Both the position numbers and the translations under genes were made by a program. From NCBI GenBank assembly GCA_013115135.1, contig JABANP010000121.1, positions 62,001-126,000 on the forward strand: a stretch of 64,000 bases of DNA, given 5' to 3'. The first letter of the stretch is position 1. The number at the start of each line of letters is the position of its first letter. Positions 40,471 to 52,106 of this stretch are shown in pieces. Below the pieces are notes generated by a model. That model was not told the DNA's origin. It ran no database searches and saw nothing but the letters and a program-made list of their open reading frames with translations. The DNA is from Perkinsus olseni (lineage: Eukaryota; Perkinsozoa; Perkinsida; Perkinsidae).

Positions 40471-40742
40471 AGTGGATAAGATTGAGCCTGGACGTTACTA
40501 TGGGACTCCCGTAATTTGTGGGTCGTCACTTCAACTGTCGGCACGCTGGGGTCGATAGAAATGGGAGATCTTTCAAACCGCGGATGACAATATCAAAGCT
40601 TGGTTCCTATTTCGTAACTCACGTGGGACAATGAAAATGCCTCAAGGAAAATGCGACGGTCGGATTTAACCGGAAACGAGGCCACTGTAATCTTCGGGTA
40701 CCTATGGGCGAGTCGCAGAAAATCCCTTCAAGCAGCTGCTGG
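40471..40742 (+). pseudogene. Fragment of the repeat-domain family, 5' part
   Basis: DNA matches one repeat of the 45328-48279 gene (GGACGTTACTA, GGCACGCTGG, ATAGAAATG, GCTTGGTTCCTATTT, ATGGGCGAGTCG and CTGCTGG in order), with stops and indels. Dead copy. Confidence 0.7.
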
Positions 40743-40757
40743 ATGCTCCAGGGGAGC

Positions 40758-40807
40758 CATCGTTGCATTATGCAACGATGAAGTTGGTGAGACCCGACTC
40801 GGGTCTC
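40758..40807. repeat. Two adjacent perfect odd palindromes at a fragment junction
   Basis: CATCGTTGCAT-t-ATGCAACGATG (40758-40780) and GAGACCCGA-c-TCGGGTCTC (40789-40807). They lie between the plus-oriented fragment ending at 40742 and the minus-oriented fragment starting near 40870. Confidence 0.9.
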
Positions 40808-40869
40808 GGATGATTGGGTTCTCTTCTAAAAGAAGACTTCTTTGGTAGCAGAATGAAAAGCAGACATAT

Positions 40870-41260
40870 TGTACAGCCGAGCGGACACTATGGTGAACTG
40901 CTCTGTTGTCTGCTCGTTGAAGTACCATCCTATTGCAGGGGTCATCATAGGAGCCGTAGTCGCTGTCGGGGAGCTCTGATGAGAGTCGGTCTCGTGAGAC
41001 TGTTGACCTGTGCTACTCAGCGAGAACCAGTCTATGATTGGCACTGGTAACGTCCTTGTGGCAGTAGTTGAAAGTGTGTATAACGGGGCAGCCTCATGCA
41101 TAGTGATCATTGATGCATCCCTGGGAAGATCGTAGTTGTTGTTGGGTCCCGTCATCTGTCCTTGATTTGCTCAATCGACCGCTTGTATCCTTGATGGGTG
41201 GTAGAGGGTCGAGGGGCAGTTCATTTTCTTCAGGCATGCTACCGGCAGCCCCTACCGCAC
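40870..41260 (-). pseudogene. Inverted fragment of the repeat-domain family, 3' part
   Basis: Read on minus it parallels 47340-47720 (GCATGAGGCTGCCCCG, ACTGCCACA, CCAATCATAGACTGG, ATAGGATGGTACTTCAACGA). An open stretch of about 109 codons remains at 40826-41155, but flanking parts are missing. Confidence 0.7.
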
Positions 41261-41535
41261 TTGACAGTCCAATCATCCAATGCCCAACTGAGATGAATTG
41301 AAGTCGGCGGAGCCCTTTTCTCAATTGAGAGCGTCTTGTAGACACGGTGAGACTCTCTCGCGTGCATTTGCCTTCCTCGTCAAGTCCAACAACTATTCGA
41401 TCGGATCTCATTGCTCTTGCCCACAGTTGCGAGAATATACCTTACAACCTTTTTCCGTCGCAATACAAGCGTCGCATCCTTGGTTAAGTTCCCCGGTGGG
41501 ACCCTCATACTCCCACTGTTACTGATGTTACTGAC

Positions 41536-41556
41536 ATCCTCCCGATTCGGGAGGAT
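41536..41556. repeat. Perfect odd palindrome, 10-bp arms
   Basis: ATCCTCCCGA-t-TCGGGAGGAT. Confidence 0.95.
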
Positions 41557-41653
41557 AATCCTGAAGATGGGAGATGTAATGAGGCAATATACCGCCTGAC
41601 ATAGCGTGAATCACGAAAGTGGAGTTTGGGAGATGCTTACGATCTGTCCTCTC

Positions 41654-41674
41654 GAGCCTCGAGACTCGAGGCTC
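41654..41674. repeat. Perfect odd palindrome, 10-bp arms
   Basis: GAGCCTCGAG-a-CTCGAGGCTC. Confidence 0.95.
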
Positions 41675-42569
41675 AAAACTACCACACATACCATTTCACT
41701 ATATATATACCATATTACTAATTTATATTATTATCACAGTGCTAAAGGGGCTACACCACGGCCAGTGACGGTAAATCATTTGAATGCGTACACGCCTGGA
41801 TGGTTGAAACTCAGGCAAGCTCCTAAGATGTGTGAGGTTCGCCCGACCGCCTATCAGTGAGAGACTCCCGTTAATTGATCCAACACAACGGAATACATTC
41901 CTTATCTGAGTCACCTCTAACGTATTATCTGTGTCTCCAGCAGGCTGGCTACCTCCAGCCTCTGGGATCTGCATCATCTTCTATAGGCGATCTGTTCAAT
42001 TATCGTTAAGCTTGTAGCTCAATATATCGATCACGTTTCAGCGCAATGTCTGCTCGTGTCCACGAAGACAGCGCTTGTGTGACGACCGATGCGCTCCAGC
42101 CAACAGATTCATTGGTGAATAAGAAGCGCGAGGAGCTCCAACCTTCTTCCGAGTCCGCAGCCGAATCGTGGCGTCTCTTGGTCAACCAAGGGAAGGGATT
42201 GTATATGGGTTGCTGAATTCCAGAATTCCTGAATTGAAAGTGGCGAATTGCTGGTTCCACTTGGCACGGCAATGATTCCGCTGAGGGTCTCTTTGTGGAT
42301 AGCAATGCTGGTGAGGCTCGGCGCAGTAGGGTTGTACTAGTCCCGAGAACTCAACGTCCATGGAAGAGTTGCGAAGACTAGTAAGTGTTTGAGAGTCTCA
42401 AATTGAGACACTGAAAACGTCTTCTACTGATGATTATGATATTATAAGATTAAGTTATTAGATTAATAACTGTGGTGTAATATCTACAAGAAACCATTAA
42501 TCCGCTCATTTGGATATGGTTTTCATCGACCATCCTTCGCAGGACTGCGACAGGATCATGATAACCCGG
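41675..42569. other. Spacer with AT-rich tract
   Basis: TATATATACC-type AT-rich sequence near 41700-41740. No gene recognised. Confidence 0.35.
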
Positions 42570-42914
42570 TTATCTGCTACGAGGCTCCTCGGTGTACCAT
42601 GCTCTGCATATTTCCAATACTAGAGCTCGATAAGTGGTATTCGTGTTGGGGCCGTCGTAACAGCAGTCGACGTGTAGGCGGTGTTGTGGCTCAACGAAGA
42701 TATCATAAGCACAATGATAGCATACTTTCGAAACCTCCATTTCACGGCAGCACGCATTATGCCTGTCGTATTCATGATCCCCGCACATCGCGTGAGATCT
42801 ATAGAATTCATAAGCCCCCTCGGGACTCAGCGTGGTGGAACCGAGCATACCAGGGATTGGTTGGGTGAGTAGGAGACATAGGAGAGAGCCAAAGCGAAGG
42901 AAGGACGGGGGCAT
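42570..42914 (-). CDS. Small secreted Cys-rich protein, 114 aa
   Basis: Intact single frame with a strong signal peptide (FLRFGSLLCLLLTQPIPGML). The mature part of about 90 residues has eight Cys in the order C, CC, CxxC, CC, C (MCGD, ACCRE, VCYHC, DCCYD, EICRA) and one NTT glycosylation site. No family recognised. Even Cys number and small size fit an extracellular, disulfide-locked protein. It stands alone in repeat-rich sequence; no paralog is seen in the window. Confidence 0.6.
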   Translation of the reverse strand: MPPSFLRFGSLLCLLLTQPIPGMLGSTTLSPEGAYEFYRSHAMCGDHEYDRHNACCREMEVSKVCYHCAYDIFVEPQHRLHVDCCYDGPNTNTTYRALVLEICRAWYTEEPRSR

Positions 42915-43630
42915 AAGGGAGATGTGTTAAGATTAACAAGGAAAGTAGACAAGTCTTCCGGGGTGTACAAACTAAGAGGAAAGGCGTTAATAGTAGAAGC
43001 AGCATAGCAATGAAAGCTTGGAGAGTCCGGGCTGCGTACGTCACGCTGTACGTCACGTCACGGTGTCCGTCACGTCTCATGGTGTGCAACTCGACACTTG
43101 TAGCCGAAGTGAGGCAAAGAAAGAATAATCTCCTATGTTTGGCCTGCTTTTTACGCTTAGCAAATCGATCGCGTCACATTGTGCGGCCAACTCGCACGTG
43201 TGAAATCGCGCCACTAGTCACAGACATGAGACGATATCATAGCCCTTGCTAGGGGCAATGAAAAATAAAGACAACGGGGAAGGGTTGTTACATAGAACGT
43301 AGGGCCCCTACGGTAGGGACCCTAGCTCAATGAACGCAGTCGGTACTGTGCCCACACAGGTAAACTAGGTCATAACGGAAGGGCGCACGAGGAGACAGAA
43401 AAATAGACAATTGGCGTGACATTGGGCGGCGAGGCTAGCACGTCGGGCATCTGGGGCCCGATCTCTTAGGGTCGCAGATCAGGAGCAGCCGCTCAATAAT
43501 GGTGATGAGTCTTCACTAATGACCTTCACTGATGTTATCAGATCCCGTCACCGGTTGCCGAGTTCAATTGTCCGTAGTACGGACTCCGTACACATGCGCA
43601 GCGCATGCGCGTAAGATGCCCTCGATGGGT
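42915..43630. other. Spacer
   Basis: No gene recognised. Short palindromes include GTCCGTA-g-TACGGAC at 43570-43584. Confidence 0.35.
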
Positions 43631-43633
43631 GAG

Positions 43634-43860
43634 TTATCCATGGCCACTCACAATTTGATAGAGTCTATCGCAATCGACTCTCTGCTCGCTTAGCCGGGAA
43701 AGCTCCTTCGTTCTGCCTTGTTGCCGATGTGGCCTTCCGGCCGAGTACTTTACCACTCCGAATCCCTGATGCAACTCAGCTGGGGGAGTTTCCCCGGCGA
43801 GTTGTTCTACTCCAGTTGAGGAAACGCTGTTGAATCCATTATCAGTATGCTGCAAGTGAA
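43634..43860 (-). pseudogene. Inverted tail fragment of the repeat-domain family
   Basis: Read on minus it parallels 48150-48300 (GAGCAACTCGC, GAGTGCTCGGCC and ACGAAGGAGCT-like segments, then CTATCG). Protein-level likeness: HRQQxxTKELxRLSE. Detached remnant. Confidence 0.65.
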
Positions 43861-44127
43861 CGGCGCAATCGGGCGATCCCCCACTCTTTTTTCTACAATC
43901 CGTAAACCATTCGACGGAATGGAGTAGGGAGAGGACTATAATAATGCTATAAAGCTATAACCCTCTCGCTAAAGCAACGAACCGTGCGACATTAATAGTG
44001 TTTCCACAAACAAAGTCTTTATCCGCCACAATACAAGAATAGCCGAAATATTGAATTCGAATATTCTCATATTTTTGGCAATCGAATAATCTATGACTAA
44101 TATCATGGTTGGCGCCGGCACGTTGAC

Positions 44128-44415
44128 ATGATGTGTTTGTTTTACAAAATAGTAGTGCTCAGGCGTGGTTTACCTTACCTACAAACGCGGTTTGCCGTTA
44201 CCAGCAGCCGAGGCAGTTACAATACACGATCGCAGTCTCGGTTGCACCCATACAAATTGGCCGTGGCGAAGAGACAAAACGACTTGGCGATTCGTCGCCG
44301 CTGGTGCCGTGTACTCGATTCTTGGAATTCGCTCCCTCCGCATGTCTTTCCCGAAGAACACAACAGACTCGAGTCTTTCAAACGTGCTGTATCATTGCTA
44401 GACCTTTTTCTGTAA
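44128..44415 (+). pseudogene. 3' tail of a non-LTR (LINE-type) reverse transcriptase
   Basis: 95 codons ending RRWCRVLDSWNSLPPHVFPE, then a Phe-Lys-rich helix. The TRSxxRL, then RR..R..DSWNSLPxxV, then SFKRAV pattern is typical of the C-terminal end of LINE RT ORFs. The catalytic part is absent, as expected for a 5'-truncated insertion. Confidence 0.6.
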
Positions 44416-45327
44416 AAAACAACCAATGGTCAGATAAGATCTGATTCACATTCGAACGTACACAACGCATTGCAACATTAGGAGGTGCCATCATATCTGG
44501 TATTGTATCGGGGAAATCAATCATGAAATTACATTTGCAAGTTGCACGGTGCAACTCTTCACTCTTCACTTGAGTTGACTCTTTCTGACTCAGAAAATCG
44601 AAGTGGTGCCACACTGACACCGTTTCAGTGACACATCCGTGGTATCACTCGTATGCAATTCCAAGAGCCAATTTCATACAAGAGCCATTGTCCCAAATTG
44701 TCACCTCTAGCGAACACAATGCCATTGTGACTCACAATGGCATTGCGTACAATGACTACGCAATAAGTGAGACGGACTGTGAATCCATCGAGAGTTTTCC
44801 CGTATCTCACTATCAACAGGATTCGCTGTGTCGCTAGTGTCGCTGGAGGTGTCAGAAGCGTCCGTGGAAATTACAGCAAGTTGCTGCAACATTGCAAGAT
44901 CACTCGAAAAAGGCAGAAGAGAACACACAGTTACAGGATAACTTATCGCAGCGCATTGTGTATTGTTAGCGCCGCCATTTCACATCCCCAGGACAGCCGA
45001 GTTTCCCAACCCCGCGTCCCCCAAGCCAGAGGTATCACGGTTCCGTACTGCTGTCGACTCGACAGTGTCGAGCCCTGCTGCCGCTGCTGCTTGGGTGCCC
45101 GATAGAAACTGCTCGTCTGAAACTGGGCTTCTCGCCGCTCGATTGAAGAGACGGCTTGGGCGTAGCCGCGCTGCTGCGCTTTAATGCACTATGCAAGTAG
45201 AACGTAAAATTCCAGGGCGAATTCGAGCGACTGGATAGTTTCCAACACTAAGGGGCGTCAGCGGAATCAGAGAAAGTACTTTCTTTCAGTTTTCGTAATA
45301 CCTCATTACTAATACGCAGCATTCCTG
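44416..45327. other. Spacer upstream of the repeat-domain gene
   Basis: No confident gene. Includes the odd palindrome at 44717-44745 (listed separately). A short Pro/Ala-rich frame at 44963-45184 is unsupported. Confidence 0.35.
44717..44745. repeat. Perfect odd palindrome, 14-bp arms
   Basis: CAATGCCATTGTGA, one C, then its exact reverse complement. Confidence 0.95.
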
Positions 45328-48279
45328 ATGCAACGACTACTCAAGACATGCAGTTTAATGATATCATCCATCTTCGCCAGAGGGAAAAAGGTCGACAAGA
45401 TAAAACAAGGACGTTACTACGGGACCGTCTCAACCGCTATCGGCACGCTGGAGTGGATAGAAATGAATGTCGTTTCAAGCGCGGATGACGATGTCAAGGC
45501 TTGGTTCCTATTTGGCAACTCGAATAAGAGAGTGAGGATGCCACGGGAGCCTCTTGAGGCGAAGCGTCGAGAGCACACGACGATTGCATTGAAGCGGAAG
45601 CTAGGTCACTCTTACATCCAAATATCTATGGGCGAGTCGGAGACGATCCCTTCGAACAACTGCTGGGGATTCGGGAAGAAGAAAGAATACGTCACAAAAC
45701 TCCGCCCTGTGTACGAAAAATTCTCAATCGCGCAAAACCTCATATTAACTGCATTGTTTCGTCTCTGTCGAACTTCGGATAATTGGGTTATCTTCTTCGG
45801 CAACGAAGGCTTGCGCGAGAATGTCGAGAGAGTCTCTTCACCGGTAATCATGAAGAGACAACACAGGCATGTGGAAGAACCATCCTCAACAACCACAGAT
45901 GGTAGTATCGTTGGGCAGAGAAGACCCTCTATCAATTACCCGGCTTTACTGCTTTTTCAGGCGTACTAGACCCTATAACCCCGGTCAGAAGCACCTTGCA
46001 AGCCCCAGGACACGTTACGGGAGCCACCAACCATGACACTCTGCGGGAAACACCAGCGATGTCCACGGAGGATACGCCATCACCTTCAACTACTGAAGCC
46101 GTTACCCAAAACCCGCCAGGAGCAGGGGTCAACAAGATGGAACCGGGACTTTACTATGGGGCCGCCGCAACCACTATCGGCACCCTGGAGTGGATAGAAA
46201 TGAATGTCCTGCTAAGCGCGGATGACGATGTCAAGGCTTGGTTCCTATTTGGCAACTCGAATGAGAAAGTGAGGATGCCACGAGAGCCTCATGAGGCAAA
46301 GCGTCGAGAGCACGCGACGATTGCATTGAAGCGGAAACGAGGTCACTATCACATCCAAGTAATTGTGGGCGAGTCGGAGACGATCCCTTCAAGCAACTGC
46401 TGGGGATTCCGGAAGAAGAAAGAATACATCACAGAACTCCGCCCTGTGTACGACAAATACTCAATCGCGCAAAACCTCGCAGTAACTTCATTGTTTCATC
46501 TCTGTCGAACTTCGGATAATTGGGTTATCTTCTTCGGCAGCGAAGGCATACGTGAGAATGTCGTGAAAGTGTCTTCACCGGTAATCATAAAGAGACAACA
46601 CATGCATGTGGAAGAACCATCCGCAAGAATCACAGAAGGTAGTATCGTTGTGCGAAAAAGCCCCTCTCCCAATAACCCGGCTTTCCGCTTTTTCAGGCGT
46701 ACTAGACCCTAGAACCCCGGTCAGAAGCACCATGAAAGCCCCTGGACATGTTACGGGAGCCACCAACGATGACACTCTACGGGAAACACCAGTGATGTCC
46801 ACGGAGGCTACACCATCACCTTCAACTACTGCAGACGTTACCGCCGTTACCGAAAACCCGTCAGGAGAAGTGGTCAACAAGATGGAACCGGGACTCTACT
46901 ACGGGGTCACTTCAACTTTCGGCACGGTGGGGTGGATAGAAATGACAGTGCTTGCATCAACGAGTGAAGATATCAATGCTTGGTTTATCTTTGGGAACTC
47001 GACGATGAGTGACAGGATGCCGAGAGAAGAAGATACGACCGTTGTGCTGAAGCGGAAATCACTCGGAGGCAAGATTCAAGCAACCATAAAGTATGAGTTA
47101 TATACTATTACCCGAAGAAACTGTTGGGCCCTTTCAACGCAGCTAACGTCGGTGACTATGCTTTCACGCGTCTACAGTACATTCTCAATGAAACCAGATA
47201 GCCAATTGACTCCCTCATTGCACATCTGTTGGACGAACGAACATTGGGTGTTATTCCTCGAAAGTCCAAACAGATGCCAGCAGCGAGTTACTGCAGGGTG
47301 CTCGCCAGTGGTGATGAGCGTAAAAGGAGATCAACGTCAAACAAGTCCGGTAGTCGCAGCCGGCAGCATGGTTGAAGAGAATGAGCCGTCCCTCGAAGCT
47401 TCGGCCGTCATTCGAGCGGTCGATGAGGAAAACGAAGGCCGGGTCGCAGGAGCCGACAACAACTACAACCCTCCTAGGGATGCATCAATGGTCACTATGC
47501 ATGAGGCTGCCCCGCTAAACACACCTTCAACTACCGCCACAGGAACGTTACCAGTGCCAACCATAGACTGGTTCGCGCCGAGTAGCACAGGTCAACAGTC
47601 TCACGAGACCAACTCTCATCAGAGCTCCCCGACAGCGACTACGGCTCCTATGATGACCCCTGCAATAGGATGGTACTTCAACGAGCAGACAACTGAGCAG
47701 CTCACCGAAGTGTCCCTGAAAATATCCGTTGGAGCGCGGCAATCGCTGGAAGCCAGCCTGATTCTCTTTTGCACCACGGCTCGTTGCTCACAGAGTACAC
47801 TCGGCAACGACAAGCCGAGGTACTTCGACAGGACGTCTCTGGGTACGGCTTATGGGTTGGCGTTCACTCCTCCCATATTGAGCCTCACCCGTATCGATGA
47901 GTTATGTTTCGTGTACGACACCGCCGGAAGGAGAGATGGGAGGGAGATTGTTGAGGCTTTCAAGCTCGCCGGGGATATCTTCGAGATCCGCAACTTCTTC
48001 GCCGCGACTACTGTCATGTGTTGGTCGCCAGGCAGCGCCGCCTGGAATCTTTTGTTGGGTTTGACCATTGACAGTCAGGGTGAGGTATCCTCCGATTGTG
48101 CCATCCAATTACTCTATACTGATAAAGCATTCCCCGACGAATCCTCAGACGGGATAGAGCAACTCGCTGAGACTCCGCAGGGGACTGCAGATGGTCGAGT
48201 GCTCGGCCGGAGGTCTGCATCGGCAACAACGCGCGACGAAGGAGCTACCCCGGCTAAGCGAGCGAGGACTGGGTTGTGA
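45328..48279 (+). CDS. Lineage-specific protein with three tandem repeat domains, about 944 aa
   Basis: Three exons that keep frame: 45328-45901, 45961-46638, 46697-48279. Each of the first three domains (about 170 residues) follows one pattern: PGLYYG, then TLEWIEMNVLLSADDDVKAW, FLFGNS, RMPREP, LKRK, NCWGF, VYxKxS, HLCRTSDNWVIFFGSE and SSPVIxK. Repeat 3 is more diverged. A fourth, weak copy may start at PAIGWYFNEQTTEQL. Linkers are Thr/Ser/Pro-rich. The C-terminus ends with a basic PAKRARTGL, which could be nuclear targeting. The two introns (59 and 58 nt) sit at the same place in repeats 1 and 2 and are themselves similar, so intron and domain were duplicated together. No known family recognised. 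Related fragments lie at 40.5, 40.9, 43.7 and 49.7 kb. Confidence 0.7.
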
Positions 48280-48571
48280 TAAACTCTATCGAATGGAGGT
48301 GAGTGGCTCCGGGTGCCTCACCAAGCGCATGTGGACGAATAATGAAACTCGGCGACCAGTGGCTGTCTCTGATAATCATTAACCTGCTTATGGTCAAGGA
48401 CTCGTCATTACTATCATTAATCAGCACCTTCCGCATCAAAAAAGTTATTACTGCTGTTCATTGTGGTTGTGGATGTTACGGAATAAGACTTGCTTTGTGT
48501 TGCCGTTATTAACTTGCTGAGCCTCTGTTGAAACACTATGTGAGCCAATAACGTGCTATGCTGCGAGTTTT

Positions 48572-48604
48572 GTGCAGCACCAGTGGTCACCACTGGTGCT
48601 GCAC
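48572..48604. repeat. Perfect odd palindrome, 16-bp arms
   Basis: GTGCAGCACCAGTGGT, one C, then its exact reverse complement. Confidence 0.95.
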
Positions 48605-48666
48605 CACATTGATGTGCACAGTTGCCTTATGCATGGCAGAACGCTCAGCTCTCACAGGTGCCTCGA

Positions 48667-48723
48667 GGGCTCCCAGACACTAACAGCTCAGAGCGGCTCT
48701 GAGCTGTTAGTGTCTGGGAGCCC
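48667..48723. repeat. Perfect odd palindrome, 28-bp arms
   Basis: Starts GGGCTCCCAGACACTAACAG; 48667-48694 and 48696-48723 are exact reverse complements around a single G at 48695. It is too long to arise by chance in 64 kb. Confidence 0.97.
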
Positions 48724-49703
48724 ATCGGAAAAACATAGTGAGACTCTCACTCTGTCTCACTGTGAGATCATTAAAATTTCCGAAAAACTATCTACTGTCG
48801 TGTTAACTATGGCTCCTACGACTAAGGCCAATCACTCCTGTCTTGAAGGTGACAACTCCGTTGGTCTGCAAAGACTTACTTTATCGCATGTCGCATAACA
48901 CAACGCGCGATGATTCATTCAGGGATGTTTCACTGATTCATAGTGGATAATTTCAGAAAAGAAAATGCCGGAAACTTTCGGGTGTTCAACATGACGTTGA
49001 CGGGTTGTTGACAACATCCCGTCATCCGTAACGCGTTGATATAAAGCGTAGCGCGTCAAAGACGAGCCACGCTTGCAATCTCTCAACACACTGTAATTTC
49101 ATCTTTTTTGCGTGTATGATCGTTTTCCGCGGATGTGTTTTCGATGGATAACGCCGATAACGTGTCGTTCTTCGATAACATTCCGCGTTCAGCCGCGAGC
49201 GTGAGAATTATAGTGGTGAGAGCGTGCGGGGTTTTCTGAAACGTTTTACTGGTCGCATATGTGAAAATGTTCCACTGGAACAACTGAGCTCAAGGACCGC
49301 AGGCGGTAACATCATAGAGTGAGTTAGACCTCCCCTGCGGGAGCCAGTGGCTCCGCGCCACCTGTATGCTGACTCTGAGCTGCGACTGGGCTCAGCTCTG
49401 CATTTATGAAGCAGTTCGTTTATGGGGACAATTGGCACAATGAAAGTCGATACTACAGACTCAATAGAGCCTTACTCTCCACGGCCTCATACACACACCC
49501 TCCGCACGCCGCTCGGGCCCGAGCCTCGGGCGCAGTCGTTACCAGTGGTAACTTACCACTGCTAACTTAACAGTGCTAAGTTTTTTAGTGCACTCGGCAT
49601 GTATAGCATGAGACTCCGAAGAGATCTCGAGCGACTTAGCGATTCTCAACGCAGACTTGCCAAGAACAGTATCGCCCTTCAGCTCTCTTTATAAGCCACG
49701 TTC
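48724..49703. other. Spacer with further short palindromes
   Basis: Odd palindromes at 49268-49282, 49517-49531 and 49543-49561 (arms 7, 7 and 9). No gene recognised. Confidence 0.4.
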
Positions 49704-49910
49704 ACTGATGCCACGGCTACTGAGGGCATGCAGCATATGGATATCATCACTTCTTGCCCGAAGAGGAGGGGTCGATAATATTGAACCAGGACATTATTTC
49801 GGCAACACTTCAACTCTCGGTACGCTGAAATGGATAGAAATGGTCATCCTCCCAACCGGGGATGACAATATCCAGGGCTTGGTTCCTATTTTATAACTCT
49901 CATGTGAAAC
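49704..49910 (+). pseudogene. 5' fragment of the repeat-domain family
   Basis: ATGCCACGGCTACTGAGGGC at the start parallels the ATG region of the 45328 gene, and DNEXPGHYFG-like and TLKWIEM sequence follows. It stops at a TAA after TTGGTTCCTATTT. Only the N-terminal piece of one repeat remains. Confidence 0.65.
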
Positions 49911-52106
49911 CTCTGACTGCGGGGACTGGGAGAAAGGGGCGGTTATGGCACACCTGAACAGGGCATGTGTCACGTGCCTCTGTTGAGGACGACAGGCCAA
50001 GGAGCAACGCCGGCCCGTCTGCCATTGCACCGGAGTGCTGGGCGTGCGAACACGCATGCACCCCAACACTGGACTCGTCCAGCCTGGGAACCCTTGATGC
50101 CAGGGCTACCATGGCTAACCCGCAGACTTACTTATTGGGGACACCTTCACGTCCTTCGTCGCCATTGATCGACGCGACGTACTTTTATAACATTGTATGG
50201 CACTCACGTGCAATAGTCCGGGGGGGAAGTAGTGTCTTCATGTTATTGAGGTCCTGCATTCTCACGACGGCAACGAAGTCTCCTGAATGGCGATCGTGAA
50301 TCCTGGATGTGGTCCGGGACCACTGGTCCCGGGGCGATACGTCTGAGAACGAGCAAAGTGGTGACTTGCGCTCGATGGTGACGGGAGTGGTCGCCCGCTC
50401 CATGACGTTCTCCAAGAGCACAGAGTTGTCCTCTGGTTTGCGGGTCTTGATGCATCGTAGCTCACGACGGAACCTTCTGTCTTGTGAACCGTAGTAGGCA
50501 AGCACGTCTATACTACTTACTATTGATTGGCCTGTGCTTGCGGGCGTTTGCCTGTCTGTTTGGCTGGTTAAGGTTGATAAACGTTTCACTTGTGATCCGT
50601 ATAATCTACCCTGTCAGACGTGTATAATTCCGTTTCCACTCAAAAAAACTTTTAAACGTTGAAAATGCGATTTCTCGTCTAGCCACGTAACCTCAAGCAC
50701 CAATGTTCGGCAGCTGAACCCAATAACGCACCTCACTCTTCAGGCACGATGCGCTTGAAGCGCGGCGCTTCAACGCAGTAACGTTAGGGCGGAAATAAAA
50801 CGCGTTCATCACAGCGCGCGTGATAAGTTGGGTTCCACAGTGGAACTTCCACTAAGTTGGGGTATCCGTCGACGCGGAACCTTCCTCACTCGTTGGGAAT
50901 GACGATACAAGCATGCGACCATTGATGCTATTGTTTGTGTTTTCGTATCGTTGCATGATGCAGCCTGCATCATCTCTCGCCAAGATACTCGTTTCTATTT
51001 CTGAATGGGTCGGCCCAGTATAGGCCGAATCGGCCGTACTGACTAAGTTCTGGTAAAGGAGCTTAATCAGTACAACCGACAGACGAGCTCCTTGTGAGCA
51101 CGCAAGGAGCCTCTTTGCTTACAGTTGAGGAAGTTGTGTTCATCAAATACGGATCTAACACTTGTAGTTCTAAGGTGACAGACGTGGAGACTACGTTTTG
51201 AAGCGTAGAATTCACACCGAGTCTCTATAACTGATTCTGATTAGTTAAACGCGCTATGAGCGCCTTGGGAGTCAAAAACGCGCTGTGTTGCGCGTTGTGC
51301 GTAAAACATCACACCGGCGTGCTCAGTTGCCTGATGCACAGAACGCTCAACTCTCAGAGGTGTCTCGAGGCACGAACAGCTCGGAGGTGACTGACGTTCA
51401 GCGATTGCTCAGCATTCCAAGTGGCTGTCACCAATTGAATAAAGCGAGTTATAGAATGAGGATTTATAACCTAGAATGAGGTTATAGAATAAAATGGGGA
51501 AATCAAGCTGATTTTCCCTGTTTTCCATTTTCGTCACGAAAATCTCGCATTGCTCTCTGTGAATACACTCATTAATTGACATCTATGCTACTAGCCGGGG
51601 TTTCACTCACTACCTCTTTTAGATCCTAGCAGGGTTCATCTACCTGCCTTCCTTTAGTAAGTCAAGGCAGGTAGGTTCTACCTGTTTTTATCGTTCATTC
51701 GTTGTTCAATTTCAAGTCCTAAATTTAGATTTTCTGCTTTCTTCTTTTAAAACTTTCTGCTTTAAACGCTGAATTTCGGCCGTTAGAGTCCTATGCGTTG
51801 ACACGAAACCCATTCACACACCTTCGTTGTAGACTGGACACCCCCATTCCCTCCGGCAGCGAGAAGTCCCCGACAGAGAGCTCCTCTCCCGGCACGAATA
51901 CCTATGCATACCATAGTAAAGGGCTTCCGGAGAACCACTTACCTGAACTAACGTTCCATTACCACTGCGAACTCGAAGCTCATGAAAACCGTACAGCGAG
52001 CAAACTCCCGCAAGAAACTTTTTCGGAAATATAACGACTTTTAGATATCTGGTCAGCTACAGAAGAGAAGAATGGTCTTTAAAATGGATGAATGCCGCTT
52101 ATCGAG
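49911..52106. other. Long spacer
   Basis: No confident gene. Perfect odd palindromes at 50314-50332 (9 bp) and 50832-50846 (7 bp). Looped inverted repeats at about 51090-51113 and 51640-51675. Confidence 0.4.

Noticed and set aside
44963..45184. Pro/Ala-rich ORF upstream of the repeat-domain gene as an extra exon
   Set aside because: No splice-compatible join or conserved motif could be seen.
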